The notes: generated by a model not told the origin, from the letters alone. A stretch of 64,000 nt of DNA from Methanobacterium sp. UBA279 (GCA_002502855.1 DAQK01000029.1:11871-75870), one strand, 5' to 3'; positions 45,882 to 55,118 are shown, counted from the first letter of the stretch. Numbers and translations: made by a program.

Positions 45882-48038
45882 ATGAATATGGATGATCGAG
45901 GATTTATATTCACAGCAGATGCTTCATTAGCACTGATAGTGATATTTATTGTAAGTGCCTCCATCTCAGCTTATATTGCGGCCCCCTACTTTCAGGGCCA
46001 GGAACATCAACATCTCCAAGCATTAGCTTCAGATACCTTAGAAACCATGGAACAGGACGGTACATTGACCCTGGCTGCTGTTAAATACAATCAAAAGGAT
46101 GTTACAGGTGCAAATCAAATATTAAACTCACGTTTAAGTTTATTGATACCTTCAGATACGGGTTATAAACTGAACATGCTCGGCAATGATGTGCGTAATG
46201 ACAGCCGCATCCTAGTGTCCGACGATACAGCCACCGCAGTAAGGGTCATATCTGGACCTGAAGAAGGTTACCTGGGCAGGGCATGGTATAAACAGGAAGA
46301 AGTTTTGTTTGAAGACCAACAAGTTAATGTTACTAGGACCGTGTGGAATTTCCATAACTATTTAGGTAATTTTGACCCTTGGCATGAAAGTGATAATAGT
46401 GCTGATTTATACAATTATCCTCATTGGGGTTATAGTTCACCATATAACATTCCTTTTTCAATTCCAGAAGGTGCAAGTGTTACTGGAGGACTATTTTTAC
46501 TGGGAACGAATAATATGTCTGCTGATCGTTCAACTGATAAATCATTTGGAGCGGATGTGATAATTAATGGAAATCATTATGTAAATACTACAACTTCGTT
46601 TATCCCCATTTATGAAAGAGCAAATAATGGTGGATGGATGTATAATTGGTGGAATTTAATTAATTCTGGTACTTTAAATCCTGGGCAAAATAATTTACAT
46701 ATAGATTTTAGAGATTTACGTAAAAATTATAATTATAACATGCCTTGGTTTTCAATAATCGCGAATTATACCACTACTGTTAAGGTTCCTGAAGGTATTT
46801 TAAATCTACCTGATCCTGATGGGGATTTTCCTGATGCTGCTGGATTGGCTGTTTATATTGACCAAAATCGAGCAAATGTAACAACATATGATCTTAATAC
46901 AGGTCAAATGAATAATTTCGTTGCTAATAGGGTAATGAACTGGAATACATATAATAATAACAGAAATAAATTAGATAATTTCGATGATGGTGTTCCTTTT
47001 GTCATAGATAATGGTTATGGGGATAGGGGATCCGCTGTTAGTGTGATAAAAGAATTTAACATACCTAATAATTCTCGTATATTCGATGGTTATGTTGACG
47101 TGAATGCCTATGCGGCTGTGGATAATGCATTAGTAGAGGTCTGGGATGGTACTGAATGGCGGGCTGTATTTTGTTCTTTCAGATTTAGAGAAACTCCATC
47201 TTCTCCTTATACAGAATTCTCTTCTAGAAGTGATGGTTACGGTAATACGCCGGGAACTATCTACATCGGTGATAAACTTCATACCGGAAATAATAAAGTC
47301 AGGATCACCGTATGGGACAATGTACCCAGTACTGATTATGACTTGGTAGGATTGGTAGATTCAAATGTCCATGTTAGTTATTCCTCTTTACCCATTAAAT
47401 GGGATACTTATGCATTTCCTAGCTATCAAGCAGATTCTGGGCAAAGTTCAACCTTTGGTGGGGATGTTAGTAATCCAAGTAATGGTAAATATTTCACAAT
47501 AGGTCCTGATGCTACTTTAGTATATTTATTCATTGGAGCAGGCACTACGTCCAGAGGTATAAATGTTGAAGTAAGAAATCGAACTAATGGATGGACTTCA
47601 ATTTATAGTAGTACTACAATACCCTATATGATAGATCTAGCATCTTTAGATGCAGGATCAGGTGCTCACAGGTTTACTTCAGGTACAGCTTCAAATTACA
47701 CTTTACATCAAGGAACAGAATTTAGAGTACGAGTTACTTTAACCGCTCCAGAAGCATGGGAATCAGGGGACGGTGGCTCCTATCCAGATAAATGGGGAAA
47801 TCCCACCATTTTCTCCGGTACCCGAATTGCCGTGATTTATCCTAAATTTTTAGAGAATGTATGGGCTACATCATTTAACAGTACTGCTGAAGCAGCTAAA
47901 GCCCAGGCAAGGGTCGAATTGATTGAACAATTAAGACAATCAGGCATAACTGTAGATCCAAACACGATTCAAACAGAAGCAATTTACACCGGTAATCTTC
48001 CTGAGGCTATACCGGTAAGGTTAGACTTATGGAAATAA
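45882..48038 (+). CDS. Large exported pilus-like cluster protein 2
   Basis: This 718-residue protein begins MNMDDRGFIFTADASLALIV with a hydrophobic helix to about residue 40, again a DDRGF pilin-like start. The long head contains repeated beta-rich segments, for example PLPIKWDTYAF-type strands, GDRGSAVSVIKEFNIPNNSR and TYIGD-type turns, and no recognised catalytic motif. The ATG at 45888 is an equally good start. It is probably anchored in the membrane with the head outside, as an adhesin or the tip of a pilus. The family is not identified. It is part of a four-gene run from 44975 to 49560. Confidence 0.65.
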   Translation: MNMDDRGFIFTADASLALIVIFIVSASISAYIAAPYFQGQEHQHLQALASDTLETMEQDGTLTLAAVKYNQKDVTGANQILNSRLSLLIPSDTGYKLNMLGNDVRNDSRILVSDDTATAVRVISGPEEGYLGRAWYKQEEVLFEDQQVNVTRTVWNFHNYLGNFDPWHESDNSADLYNYPHWGYSSPYNIPFSIPEGASVTGGLFLLGTNNMSADRSTDKSFGADVIINGNHYVNTTTSFIPIYERANNGGWMYNWWNLINSGTLNPGQNNLHIDFRDLRKNYNYNMPWFSIIANYTTTVKVPEGILNLPDPDGDFPDAAGLAVYIDQNRANVTTYDLNTGQMNNFVANRVMNWNTYNNNRNKLDNFDDGVPFVIDNGYGDRGSAVSVIKEFNIPNNSRIFDGYVDVNAYAAVDNALVEVWDGTEWRAVFCSFRFRETPSSPYTEFSSRSDGYGNTPGTIYIGDKLHTGNNKVRITVWDNVPSTDYDLVGLVDSNVHVSYSSLPIKWDTYAFPSYQADSGQSSTFGGDVSNPSNGKYFTIGPDATLVYLFIGAGTTSRGINVEVRNRTNGWTSIYSSTTIPYMIDLASLDAGSGAHRFTSGTASNYTLHQGTEFRVRVTLTAPEAWESGDGGSYPDKWGNPTIFSGTRIAVIYPKFLENVWATSFNSTAEAAKAQARVELIEQLRQSGITVDPNTIQTEAIYTGNLPEAIPVRLDLWK

Positions 48039-48063
48039 AAAATTTTAAAGTTAGTGATACAAA

Positions 48064-49122
48064 ATGGATGAAAAAGGATTTGCTTTCACTCCGCTGACCT
48101 ATTTGCTTATCATTCCAGTGCTGGTCATCGCCATATCCTATGGCAATATAATTAATGAAGCAACTTTATTGGGTAGCCTCATAATCGGTGGTGATGTCAC
48201 CTATAGTTCTGCAACCACATTATTTTCGGCTATGGAAGATGGTGCAAATGATGCTGGTAGAAACGCGGCTTACAATGCCACCAGAAAAGTTATAGATGAT
48301 ACCGGCTTCTTTGCAAGTGGAACCAGTAAGAACTATATAAGAGATAACGTTATAACCGCCCTAAACATCCATATCGTAAAAACTGCCCTGATGATTGAAA
48401 ACCAGACCGGTCGTCAGATATACATCAACAATATACCAATCAATAGCTATTCTGACAGACCCTTTAATTCCAGCAATGTAAATATCACCCAGACAGATCC
48501 CTTCGGATTTTATGTTAATATTAAAGGCGGAATACCAATAAAAATCGTTCAACAAGATAAAGATCAAGTCTATGAATTAAAAACACCAGATATGTCCAGT
48601 TATGTGAGTATTGAAGGGCTAGAAGACCCTTATATCTGGATTTACACTAAATATCGAACCAGTAATGTAATATATAAATATGAGTACGCAACAGTAATTG
48701 GAACCACCTATGACTATTATTTCGATGTAAGTGAAGATAATGACTTAAATCAATTATACCATCTACAGGAATGTTTAAATGGTACAGATAACCCCAGTAC
48801 CATAACGCCTCGACCAAACTACTTCCCAGATCCCAGTGGATTATCATTCTTTGACAGACTGGAAGGTAAAAACACCTCCACCGAGTCAAATAGTGTTAAA
48901 ATGAGCACCTTTATCATAGGTGATCCACTTCTGGAAAACCATGGAGGCCGGATGGATATCTCCAAAATAGACCATGAATATATCACAGGAGTTGTAGCCT
49001 ATTATAAGCTTTCGATCGGTAATGATGAAGTAACCGACCCATTAGGTTCCTATATTTATCTTTCACAATATTATGCAGAAACAATTTTCAAATTCCAAAA
49101 TAAATATTTAAAGAAAACTTAA
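48064..49122 (+). CDS. Exported pilus-like cluster protein 3
   Basis: This 352-residue protein starts MDEKGFAFTPLTYLLIIPVL, a short charged N-terminus and one membrane helix as in its neighbours. The rest is predicted outside, with a helical stalk-like part (residues 50-110) and a beta-rich head. No known family is recognised. It begins 25 nt after the previous gene and is followed 15 nt later by the class III pilin with an unusual start codon, so all four are probably one transcript. Confidence 0.65.
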   Translation: MDEKGFAFTPLTYLLIIPVLVIAISYGNIINEATLLGSLIIGGDVTYSSATTLFSAMEDGANDAGRNAAYNATRKVIDDTGFFASGTSKNYIRDNVITALNIHIVKTALMIENQTGRQIYINNIPINSYSDRPFNSSNVNITQTDPFGFYVNIKGGIPIKIVQQDKDQVYELKTPDMSSYVSIEGLEDPYIWIYTKYRTSNVIYKYEYATVIGTTYDYYFDVSEDNDLNQLYHLQECLNGTDNPSTITPRPNYFPDPSGLSFFDRLEGKNTSTESNSVKMSTFIIGDPLLENHGGRMDISKIDHEYITGVVAYYKLSIGNDEVTDPLGSYIYLSQYYAETIFKFQNKYLKKT

Positions 49123-49137
49123 TGACAGGTGAATTAA

Positions 49138-49560
49138 ATTTTCAATTTAGACAACAAAGGACAGGGAAGTGTAGAGGTACTACTGGTCTTCCTGATAGTT
49201 TTCATTGTCATTGTAATCTTCGTAGGGGTTATAACCAGCGCAACAGAGAAGGCTGAAACAGGCAGTCTGGCAGAGGCAAGGATGCAGGGTGAAAAGATAG
49301 CTACCGCAATCAACAATGTCTATACACATGGTCCTGGTTATTCTATAAATATAACCATACCACCTTCACCTAATATCACTGCACTTGTAAATCAACCGGA
49401 AAATTATATCACCGTAATCTATAATGGCCAGCAGATACAGATAAAGGTTATACCCACAAGCTTAAACACATCCAATGTTACCAGCGACCCCAATGGGGTA
49501 AGCGACATCATATATACTGTATCTAATCAAAATGGAATGGTATATATCAAGAAGAATTAA
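49138..49560 (+). CDS. Class III signal pilin-like protein with apparent ATT start
   Basis: The frame reads FNLDNKGQGSVEVLLVFLIV, with a perfect class III signal (QGSVEVLLV) and assembly helix, then a 100-residue beta-rich head ending GVSDIIYTVSNQNGMVYIKK. A stop lies just upstream in frame, and no ATG, GTG or TTG occurs before the signal. AGGTGA at 49127-49132 is 5 nt from ATT 49138, which is the only sensible start. Unless the base is an error, this gene uses a rare ATT initiation codon. It closes the pilus-like operon. Confidence 0.7.
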   Translation: MFNLDNKGQGSVEVLLVFLIVFIVIVIFVGVITSATEKAETGSLAEARMQGEKIATAINNVYTHGPGYSINITIPPSPNITALVNQPENYITVIYNGQQIQIKVIPTSLNTSNVTSDPNGVSDIIYTVSNQNGMVYIKKN

Positions 49561-49667
49561 ACTTAGCATTTAGAGAAGATTAATTTACCATGAGAATAAA
49601 TATTTTTTTTTAAATTATATAACCACCTAAATCAAATTAAGGATCTATAAAAAAGACGTGATTGACT

Positions 49668-50066
49668 ATGGAATTGCCTGAAGAATGGGAGAAAAAAGCT
49701 TTGATAGTGGTTGGGGCTATTTTCATCATCACAGTGATCTATGCCTTCAATCCCTTCCTGGGTACTCCCACCAACAACACCACCATGGAACAAGCACCAT
49801 CTGAACCCACCATCATCCCCTTCCCTGAAAATGAAAAGAAAAATGACACCAACTCCACCAACAACACAAAGATAAATGAAGAAGATGCAAAAAGAATCGC
49901 ATCTGAAGCAAATCCAGGTTACACTGTGGGGACGCCTATGCAGGGAAGTATCAATGTAAACAGTACCACCTATTTTGTTTGGATCGTGCCATTAACCAAA
50001 GATAATACAGCGTCCAAAACCATATATATAGATGCCGACACAGGAAATATAGTAATGGAATACTAA
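49668..50066 (+). CDS. Membrane-anchored PepSY-like domain protein
   Basis: This 132-residue protein has an N-terminal membrane helix (KKALIVVGAIFIITVIYAF), a low-complexity Thr/Asn/Pro linker with several N-glycosylation-like NxT/NxS sites, and a C-terminal PepSY-like domain: EEDAKRIASEANPGYTVG, then a two-strand hairpin ending TIYIDADTGNIVMEY. PepSY domains are usually extracytoplasmic and act as inhibitors or chaperone-like modules. ATG 49668 follows a possible TTG at 49662. The function in archaea is not known. Confidence 0.75.
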   Translation: MELPEEWEKKALIVVGAIFIITVIYAFNPFLGTPTNNTTMEQAPSEPTIIPFPENEKKNDTNSTNNTKINEEDAKRIASEANPGYTVGTPMQGSINVNSTTYFVWIVPLTKDNTASKTIYIDADTGNIVMEY

Positions 50067-50169
50067 ATGGTTAGGGTCTTCAAAAACTTTTATAAGTTCT
50101 AAAACTCTTAAATAACTGATTCCTTAAGCTTTTAATTGAAAATCCCATACACTCCCTAAAGATGATACC

Positions 50170-50985
50170 ATGGATGTACTCGTTGTAACCATGATGCTGG
50201 TGCTTTTTATTTTCCTGATGGTGTTTGTTTTTTCCACGGCACTTCTAACCCCACTCATCGGTAAAAGAAACCTTCTATTTGTGTTATCTCTGGGATTCAT
50301 AGTGGGCCTGGTTGGCGGAACCTTTTTCATCGTCCCCTTATACGATGACATGCCCGATATGGCCCGGGCAGTGTTCACTTTCAGCTCGGGAAGTCCAGAG
50401 GTAATAACCGTTAACATGTCCACCATCAACGATGTGAACGCCTTTGTAGAGGATGCCAAGAAGTTGAACGGGGTTAAGGATGTACAGTGTAACAGGATAA
50501 CCATTAAAACCATGCCTTTTAATATTGATAACTGGAAGGGTTCCATGGAAAAAAGGTTACCCATCGTGGATGCTGATGTTAAACAGGCCCAGGTACCCGC
50601 CAATGATACCATAATTTTATATTTAAATGAAAACAGCAACCCCACCCGGCTGGTGAATAGCGTTACTGAATGGCTGGGCCTGGTGGGTGGTATAGTTGTT
50701 GTAAGCCATCAAGCCGAGGTATTGATGACAGTGGAGCCCTCACAGGTTGATGATGTTTCAGCACAGCTTCCCCAGGATAAAGTGGTGATTGTCAACGTAA
50801 CCGGTCCTGTAGAGGACCAGATCACCGCCTTTAAGAAGAATCTGCCGGATCGAACCACCATCGTAATAATCTGTGGTTTTATAGGAATGATTGTGGGTGC
50901 CATCGGCTTATTTATAGACAGCATAACCCAGTTGTGGGATAAAATACGCGTATGGTTGGCTTTAAGGAGAAGGAAACTGAAATAA
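50170..50985 (+). CDS. Conserved methanobacterial membrane protein
   Basis: This 271-residue protein has two N-terminal membrane helices (about 2-26 and 34-58), a long extracytoplasmic region of alpha/beta type with two similar halves (VITVNMSTINDVNAFVEDAK and VLMTVEPSQVDDVSAQLPQD), and a third helix near residues 233-253 before a basic end (LALRRRKLK). The two halves look like an internal duplication. I do not recognise a family with known function. Its last codons with the stop are copied twice downstream (50971-51048). Confidence 0.6.
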   Translation: MDVLVVTMMLVLFIFLMVFVFSTALLTPLIGKRNLLFVLSLGFIVGLVGGTFFIVPLYDDMPDMARAVFTFSSGSPEVITVNMSTINDVNAFVEDAKKLNGVKDVQCNRITIKTMPFNIDNWKGSMEKRLPIVDADVKQAQVPANDTIILYLNENSNPTRLVNSVTEWLGLVGGIVVVSHQAEVLMTVEPSQVDDVSAQLPQDKVVIVNVTGPVEDQITAFKKNLPDRTTIVIICGFIGMIVGAIGLFIDSITQLWDKIRVWLALRRRKLK

Positions 50986-51048
50986 TTAGGTTCTATGAAA
51001 AAACTGAAATAATTAGGTTTTATGGAAAAGAAATTAAAATAATTAATT
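50971..51048 (+). repeat. Tandem copies of a gene's 3' end (KLK-stop units)
   Basis: The end of the membrane protein gene (AAACTGAAATAATTAGG at 50974) is repeated at 51001 (27 bp later) and, less well, at 51031 (30 bp later). In frame it reads RKLK-stop, KKLK-stop, KKLK-stop. Both periods are multiples of three. Confidence 0.75.
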
Positions 51049-51075
51049 TTATTAACAAAGGAACTAAATTAGAAG

Positions 51076-51756
51076 ATGAAAGCTGCAGTTCTATTTTCTG
51101 GAGGTAAAGACAGTACCATGGCCACTTATAAGGCTATAGAAAGTGGTTGGAAAGTGGAGTATCTGGTTTCCATGATATCAGATAATCCAGAGTCTTACAT
51201 GTTCCACACCAGCAACATCCACCTCACCGAACTCGCTGCAGAGGCCATGGATATTTCCCTTTTACGTTACACCACCCATGGGATAAAGGAAAAGGAACTG
51301 GATGACCTGAAAATCGTTTTAACCAGCCTTAAAAATGAGGGGGTGGAGGCGATTTTCTCCGGCGCCCTCCATTCAAGCTACCAGAAATCCAGGATAGATA
51401 AACTTTGCCAGGACCTTTCCCTGGAATCAGTAGCTCCATTATGGCACAAAGACCCATATGAGTACATGGAAGAACTTATAGAGCTTGATTTTGAAACCAT
51501 ACTGGTCAGTGTATCAGCTGCCGGCCTGGATGAATCATGGCTGGGCAGGAAAATAGACAGGAAACTATTAGATGAACTGATTACCATTCACGAGAAGTAC
51601 GGTATCCACCTGGCCTTTGAAGGCGGAGAGGCAGAAACCCTGGTTTTAGACTGTCCACTCTTTAAAAAGAGAATTAAAATCCAGGAAATGGAGAAGGTAT
51701 GGGACAGAGACAGTGGACATATCATTGTAAAGAAGGCTGTTTTAGAGGATAAATGA
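51076..51756 (+). CDS. Diphthine-ammonia ligase family (Dph6-like)
   Basis: This 226-residue ATP-pyrophosphatase-fold protein has the PP-loop SGGKDSTMA at residues 8-16 and the characteristic block AIFSGALHSSYQKSRIDKLC followed by PLWHKDPYEYMEELI and FEGGEAETLVLDCPLFKK. This is the family of Dph6, which amidates diphthine on elongation factor 2 to diphthamide, the final step of that archaeal/eukaryal modification. Length and motifs fit the archaeal members. Confidence 0.88.
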   Translation: MKAAVLFSGGKDSTMATYKAIESGWKVEYLVSMISDNPESYMFHTSNIHLTELAAEAMDISLLRYTTHGIKEKELDDLKIVLTSLKNEGVEAIFSGALHSSYQKSRIDKLCQDLSLESVAPLWHKDPYEYMEELIELDFETILVSVSAAGLDESWLGRKIDRKLLDELITIHEKYGIHLAFEGGEAETLVLDCPLFKKRIKIQEMEKVWDRDSGHIIVKKAVLEDK

Positions 51757-51772
51757 TGGAATATAAATTTGC

Positions 51773-52080
51773 TTAATTAAATCTGCGAAATTTCTTAATT
51801 TTTGATATATTTTGAGGAGAATAAATTTCTCTACGATGCCCAATATCCAAAATCAACACTGACTTCTGTTTATCATTTACATCAAAAAATAATCCTGTAA
51901 TTTCCAACTTTTCCCTTTCTAGCTCCCTTCAAATCTCCACTTAATAAGTCATAATGAAACGGTTTTTCAAGTATTTGGTTAATCTTATTTAGAATGCGTT
52001 TAGCTAATCCTTTATCATTTATCTGTGATCTTTTTTAGTCTCTTTAAAGCCCAGTCAGAAACGAAAAGATCATAAAGCAT
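51773..52080 (-). pseudogene. RelE-like toxin, frameshifted twice
   Basis: From ATG 52080 the product reads LYDLFVSDWALKRLKKITDK and stops. Shifted by one it continues GLAKRILNKINQILEKPFHY-DLLSGDLKGARKGKVGNYRI, and after another shift in the A6 run 51884-51889 FDVNDKQKSVLILDIGHRRE to TAA 51773. The restored protein is a normal RelE toxin of about 100 residues with the LKGARKGKVGNYRI block. It is inactive as read. The antitoxin gene directly upstream is intact. Confidence 0.75.
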
Positions 52081-52082
52081 AT

Positions 52083-52304
52083 CTAAAGTCCAATTTTCTT
52101 AGCTAACTCTCTAGTGTTGCTAAATCTAGAATATTTCCCTTCTTTAACTTCTTTACGTATTAATTCCAATCTTTTTTTATATTTATTAGAGATTTGGAGT
52201 TTATCTTCTGGTAATTTAATTTTCTGTTTGTTCTTTTTCAAATTAGATATGATATGAATCTTTTCACTCTTTTTTTCTCTTTTGACGACAGTTTTAGGAA
52301 GCAT
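52083..52304 (-). CDS. Antitoxin of the broken RelE pair
   Basis: This 73-residue, very basic N-terminal/acidic C-terminal protein starts LPKTVVKREKKSEKIHIISN and ends EGKYSRFSNTRELAKKIGL. ATG 52304 is preferred over ATG 52319 because GAGGA is about 8 nt upstream of it. The stop is 2 nt before the toxin ATG. The NTRELAKKIGL end is typical of RelB-type antitoxins that hold RelE. With the toxin broken, this gene may be free of constraint or may still neutralise a related toxin. Confidence 0.65.
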   Translation of the reverse strand: MLPKTVVKREKKSEKIHIISNLKKNKQKIKLPEDKLQISNKYKKRLELIRKEVKEGKYSRFSNTRELAKKIGL

Positions 52305-52390
52305 TTTATAATTCCTCATGAAAATTTATAACCATTACATCAAATATTATTTTTTATTAACAAATATATATAATTTATTACTAATATCTT

Positions 52391-52771
52391 TTATCGAATC
52401 TCTGGAGCCAACCAGTCAATTAACCCTTCAACATCGTCGGTTTCTATTTTTACCTTTATCTCACCCAGTGGTGAGAGATCGTCTTCTGCAAAGTTGACCA
52501 CACCAGAGAAGGCTGCCTGTTTATTTAATTTAAAATGGATCACCCCAGGATAGGCTCCTTTAATCAGTATCTTGTGGGCGGTGTTCCTGATCCTGCGAAC
52601 TTCCAGGGCTTCCCTCAGCTTTATAAGGGAATCCTTCCCCCCACTTACAGAGATGTAATCTGCACCTATCTCCAGCTCGTCATAGTCGAACATGTTGGAG
52701 AGTGTTTTGATAACTTTATCTGCATCTTCAGTGGGGTTGATGGGGGTTTCAGCCGTGAATTCACATTTCAT
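52391..52771 (-). CDS. Archaeal RNA-binding domain protein (UPF0201-like)
   Basis: This 126-residue protein fits the archaeal RNA-binding UPF0201 family: EFTAETPINPTEDADKVIKTL at the N-terminus, SGGKDSLIKLREALEVRRI in the middle and the strand-rich end GEIKVKIETDDVEGLIDWLAP. The GGKDS here is not a PP-loop in context. These proteins are conserved in euryarchaea; the role is not defined. Its start overlaps the stop of the upstream kinase-like gene by 11 nt. Confidence 0.8.
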   Translation of the reverse strand: MKCEFTAETPINPTEDADKVIKTLSNMFDYDELEIGADYISVSGGKDSLIKLREALEVRRIRNTAHKILIKGAYPGVIHFKLNKQAAFSGVVNFAEDDLSPLGEIKVKIETDDVEGLIDWLAPEIR

Positions 52772-53309
52772 TGGTGAGTATGCTCCTTATAGTATTTTTA
52801 AACCGTTTTATAGAGCCTTCATTGGGCACCATATAATCTGCCCTGGCAATTACTTCCCCTATACCGAATTTAAGCTCCCTCTTATCTCTGTTTTCAAACT
52901 CAGATTTATCAAGGGAATCGTCCGCACGTTTCCTATTCAACAACCTTCGAAACCTGGTCTCCGGGGAGGAATTAACAGATAATACCTTAAAACCTGGGAA
53001 ATTCTCCCGGAACATCTCCACTTCAAAGGGGCTTCTTATCCCTTCTATGATGAAGAGATCGGAGTGATTACTGGAGTCTTTAGATAGATCTTTAATTTTC
53101 TGGATGCATCTTTCGGCCACCACAAATTCACCGTAGTCTTTGCGAAGCTGGACAGCGGTGTCTCCTATTTTGGCATTTCTTTTCTTGGCTTCTTCCCGGA
53201 TAACATCACCCATCCTTATAATCTCGTAACCGAGACTTTTAGCCACACCAGCTACTATTCCCTTCCCTGAACCGGGCATTCCTGTAACTCCTATTACCTT
53301 CATGTCCAT
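52761..53309 (-). CDS. P-loop nucleotide kinase-like protein (UPF0200-like)
   Basis: This 182-residue protein resembles dephospho-CoA/adenylate kinases: Walker A GVTGMPGSGKGIVA at residues 7-20, YEIIRMGDVIREEAKKRN, and the lid-like NRKRADDSLDKSEFENRDKR with many charged residues. This is the UPF0200 group of archaea, sometimes annotated as an AAA-family or dephospho-CoA kinase-like protein. It forms an overlapping pair with the RNA-binding gene and lies downstream of the phosphopantothenate synthetase gene. A link to coenzyme A formation is possible from context only. Confidence 0.8.
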   Translation of the reverse strand: MDMKVIGVTGMPGSGKGIVAGVAKSLGYEIIRMGDVIREEAKKRNAKIGDTAVQLRKDYGEFVVAERCIQKIKDLSKDSSNHSDLFIIEGIRSPFEVEMFRENFPGFKVLSVNSSPETRFRRLLNRKRADDSLDKSEFENRDKRELKFGIGEVIARADYMVPNEGSIKRFKNTIRSILTNEM

Positions 53310-53366
53310 CTATACCATTTTTTTTGTTTAGAGATATTTATCTTTTTTATCAGGTTGGGGTAATAA

Positions 53367-54131
53367 TTATTTGCGAGAGTACGATCCCATCATCAGCTTC
53401 AATGAATCCTTCAGATTTTGCTGGTTATCAAAGTTACGGGTTATATCCTGAAGCGTAGATTTATCCATTCTTCGAAGTCTTTCCACTTCCCGGGTAAGAG
53501 AGGGGATGACCCTTACCAGATTATCAACTATAGTCACCGTAGCTGTTTTCGCTGTCCTGGAAAGGGGGTTAAGGTCAACAGTTACCACCTTCTTCCCATT
53601 TGAAACCAAGGCTTCAGCCCGGTCACCATCCTCTAAAGGCACCAGTACCACGTCTGCTTTATAAACCCCTTCCCCGCTGGCCCTTGAACGGGGACTGTCC
53701 AGTCCCTTTATATGCTCCGGGTTTTCCTCGCTACCCAGCACTTCCCGAGCACCGGCATCCCTTAAAACCTTCTTTACAGCACGTACTCTTTCCGGTGTTC
53801 GGTAGAATAGGTTTATCTCTATTTTAGCATCTAAAGCACCGGCCAGGTCAACTATTCCCCCTGATACCAGCGCGGCGGTGTTACCGTTAACTGATATTAC
53901 AGGGTGTTCTGCCAGTAAGAGGGTGGCTGCCGCAGCCTCTATGGCTTTCTTGGCAACTGGTGATGTTTCCTCACCTAAGAGGTAATCGAAAGCCTCCCCC
54001 CTCCCATGGGCTATTAATCCTGAATCTGCAAGGATCCCGGCCTTATAAGCGTCCACTACTTTCGCTCTGAGCTTCAGGGATTCATAACGGGGGTGATCAG
54101 GGGGTATATCATGTGAATCTTTAGAGTTCAT
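53367..54131 (-). CDS. 4-phosphopantoate--beta-alanine ligase
   Basis: This 254-residue enzyme is the archaeal phosphopantothenate synthetase, which joins 4-phosphopantoate to beta-alanine in coenzyme A synthesis, replacing bacterial PanC. Visible family blocks are SGLIAHGRGEAFDYLLGEET, HPVISVNGNTAALVSGGIVD, EINLFYRTPERVRAVKKVL and VTVDLNPLSRTAKTATVTIV. The length is normal. It is upstream of the kinase-like and RNA-binding genes in one direction, 57 nt apart. Confidence 0.93.
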   Translation of the reverse strand: MNSKDSHDIPPDHPRYESLKLRAKVVDAYKAGILADSGLIAHGRGEAFDYLLGEETSPVAKKAIEAAAATLLLAEHPVISVNGNTAALVSGGIVDLAGALDAKIEINLFYRTPERVRAVKKVLRDAGAREVLGSEENPEHIKGLDSPRSRASGEGVYKADVVLVPLEDGDRAEALVSNGKKVVTVDLNPLSRTAKTATVTIVDNLVRVIPSLTREVERLRRMDKSTLQDITRNFDNQQNLKDSLKLMMGSYSRK

Positions 54132-54191
54132 ATTAAAAACCTTAAGAAGTTGATTTAAAATAAAAAATGTGGGATTAAGTTAAATAAAAGT

Positions 54192-55118
54192 TTAGGTCTT
54201 CTCATATACTTCCAGAATTTCCAGGGGTTTATTGCCACCGGTGCTTATGATTTTCTCTTCAATTTTAAGTTTCACAATGTCACCAGTCACGGCTCCCGGT
54301 CTATTCTCCACCAGATAGATATCCGGTTTGACGTTGGACCTGATATCGTATTCCACCTTCACATGGGCCGTGTTTTCACCTGCTTCCAGCACAGTTCCAA
54401 AGGTGTAATTACGATGATATTTTATCCTGAATATGAGGAACACTGCAGCCACGGCTATTATGGCATAGATCAGTACGGATAGGGAGGGTAATGATTGGAA
54501 GGAGAAAGCCATTGTCAGATTGGGGTTGCTGCTCACCAGGACTATCACGATTCCCACTGCCAGGTACAGTAAAAAGAAATCACGGTAGGCGTTGAAATCC
54601 CTCCGGTACATCTTCGTTACCCTGTTGTACAGTATATAAATCACGAAGGCGCCGATAAGACCGCCCAGTATCAGGAAGAGAATTAAGGATAGGAAGTTGA
54701 ACACGTAGAAAATTGAAACCACGATAAAGGCCGCTGAAGCAATTTGTAGAATTAAAATAGTTCTTTCCTTCTCTTCTGAAGTATAGGTCCCTGAAATTAA
54801 GATTACACCTGGATCTTTAAGGTCACCAGAATCTTCAAGGTGAGCTCCGGGTTCCCCCGATGTTCTGGCATGTTCCGGTCTGGAATAGTTCTCTCTGGAA
54901 TAGGTGTCCTTCACACCACCTACTTCGTTCCTGATCCGGGATATGTTGCCCTTCACAGATTCAGTGCCGATTTTATCCCGGATCCTACTGGTATTTATAT
55001 TCCTTATCTTCTCTGGAATCTTGGGGATGGATAAAATTAGCATTCCTACGAAGGAAAATAGTTTGATGATTAAATCTCCGAATTTGGCGAATATACCCAA
55101 CTTGAAATCTCCATTCAA
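54192..55118 (-). CDS. Multi-TM membrane protein, probably DUF2101
   Basis: This 308-residue protein has an N-terminal amphipathic/hydrophobic helix (GDLIIKLFSFVGMLILSIP), a polar linker, and four central membrane helices (about 122-235: IASAAFIVVSIFYVFNFLSL, LGGLIGAFVIYILYN, FFLLYLAVGIVIVLVS, LSVLIYAIIAVAAVFLIFRI). It ends in a beta-rich domain with HVKVEYDIRSNVKPDIYLVE. I associate this plan with the methanogen DUF2101 family, without certainty. The function is unknown. The 242 bases before 55361 show no further gene. Confidence 0.65.
   Translation of the reverse strand: MNGDFKLGIFAKFGDLIIKLFSFVGMLILSIPKIPEKIRNINTSRIRDKIGTESVKGNISRIRNEVGGVKDTYSRENYSRPEHARTSGEPGAHLEDSGDLKDPGVILISGTYTSEEKERTILILQIASAAFIVVSIFYVFNFLSLILFLILGGLIGAFVIYILYNRVTKMYRRDFNAYRDFFLLYLAVGIVIVLVSSNPNLTMAFSFQSLPSLSVLIYAIIAVAAVFLIFRIKYHRNYTFGTVLEAGENTAHVKVEYDIRSNVKPDIYLVENRPGAVTGDIVKLKIEEKIISTGGNKPLEILEVYEKT

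Noticed and set aside
52611..52680. SGGKDS motif in the 126-residue protein, suggesting a PP-loop ATPase
   Set aside because: The motif is in mid-protein, not after an N-terminal strand, and the remaining sequence fits the archaeal RNA-binding UPF0201 family.
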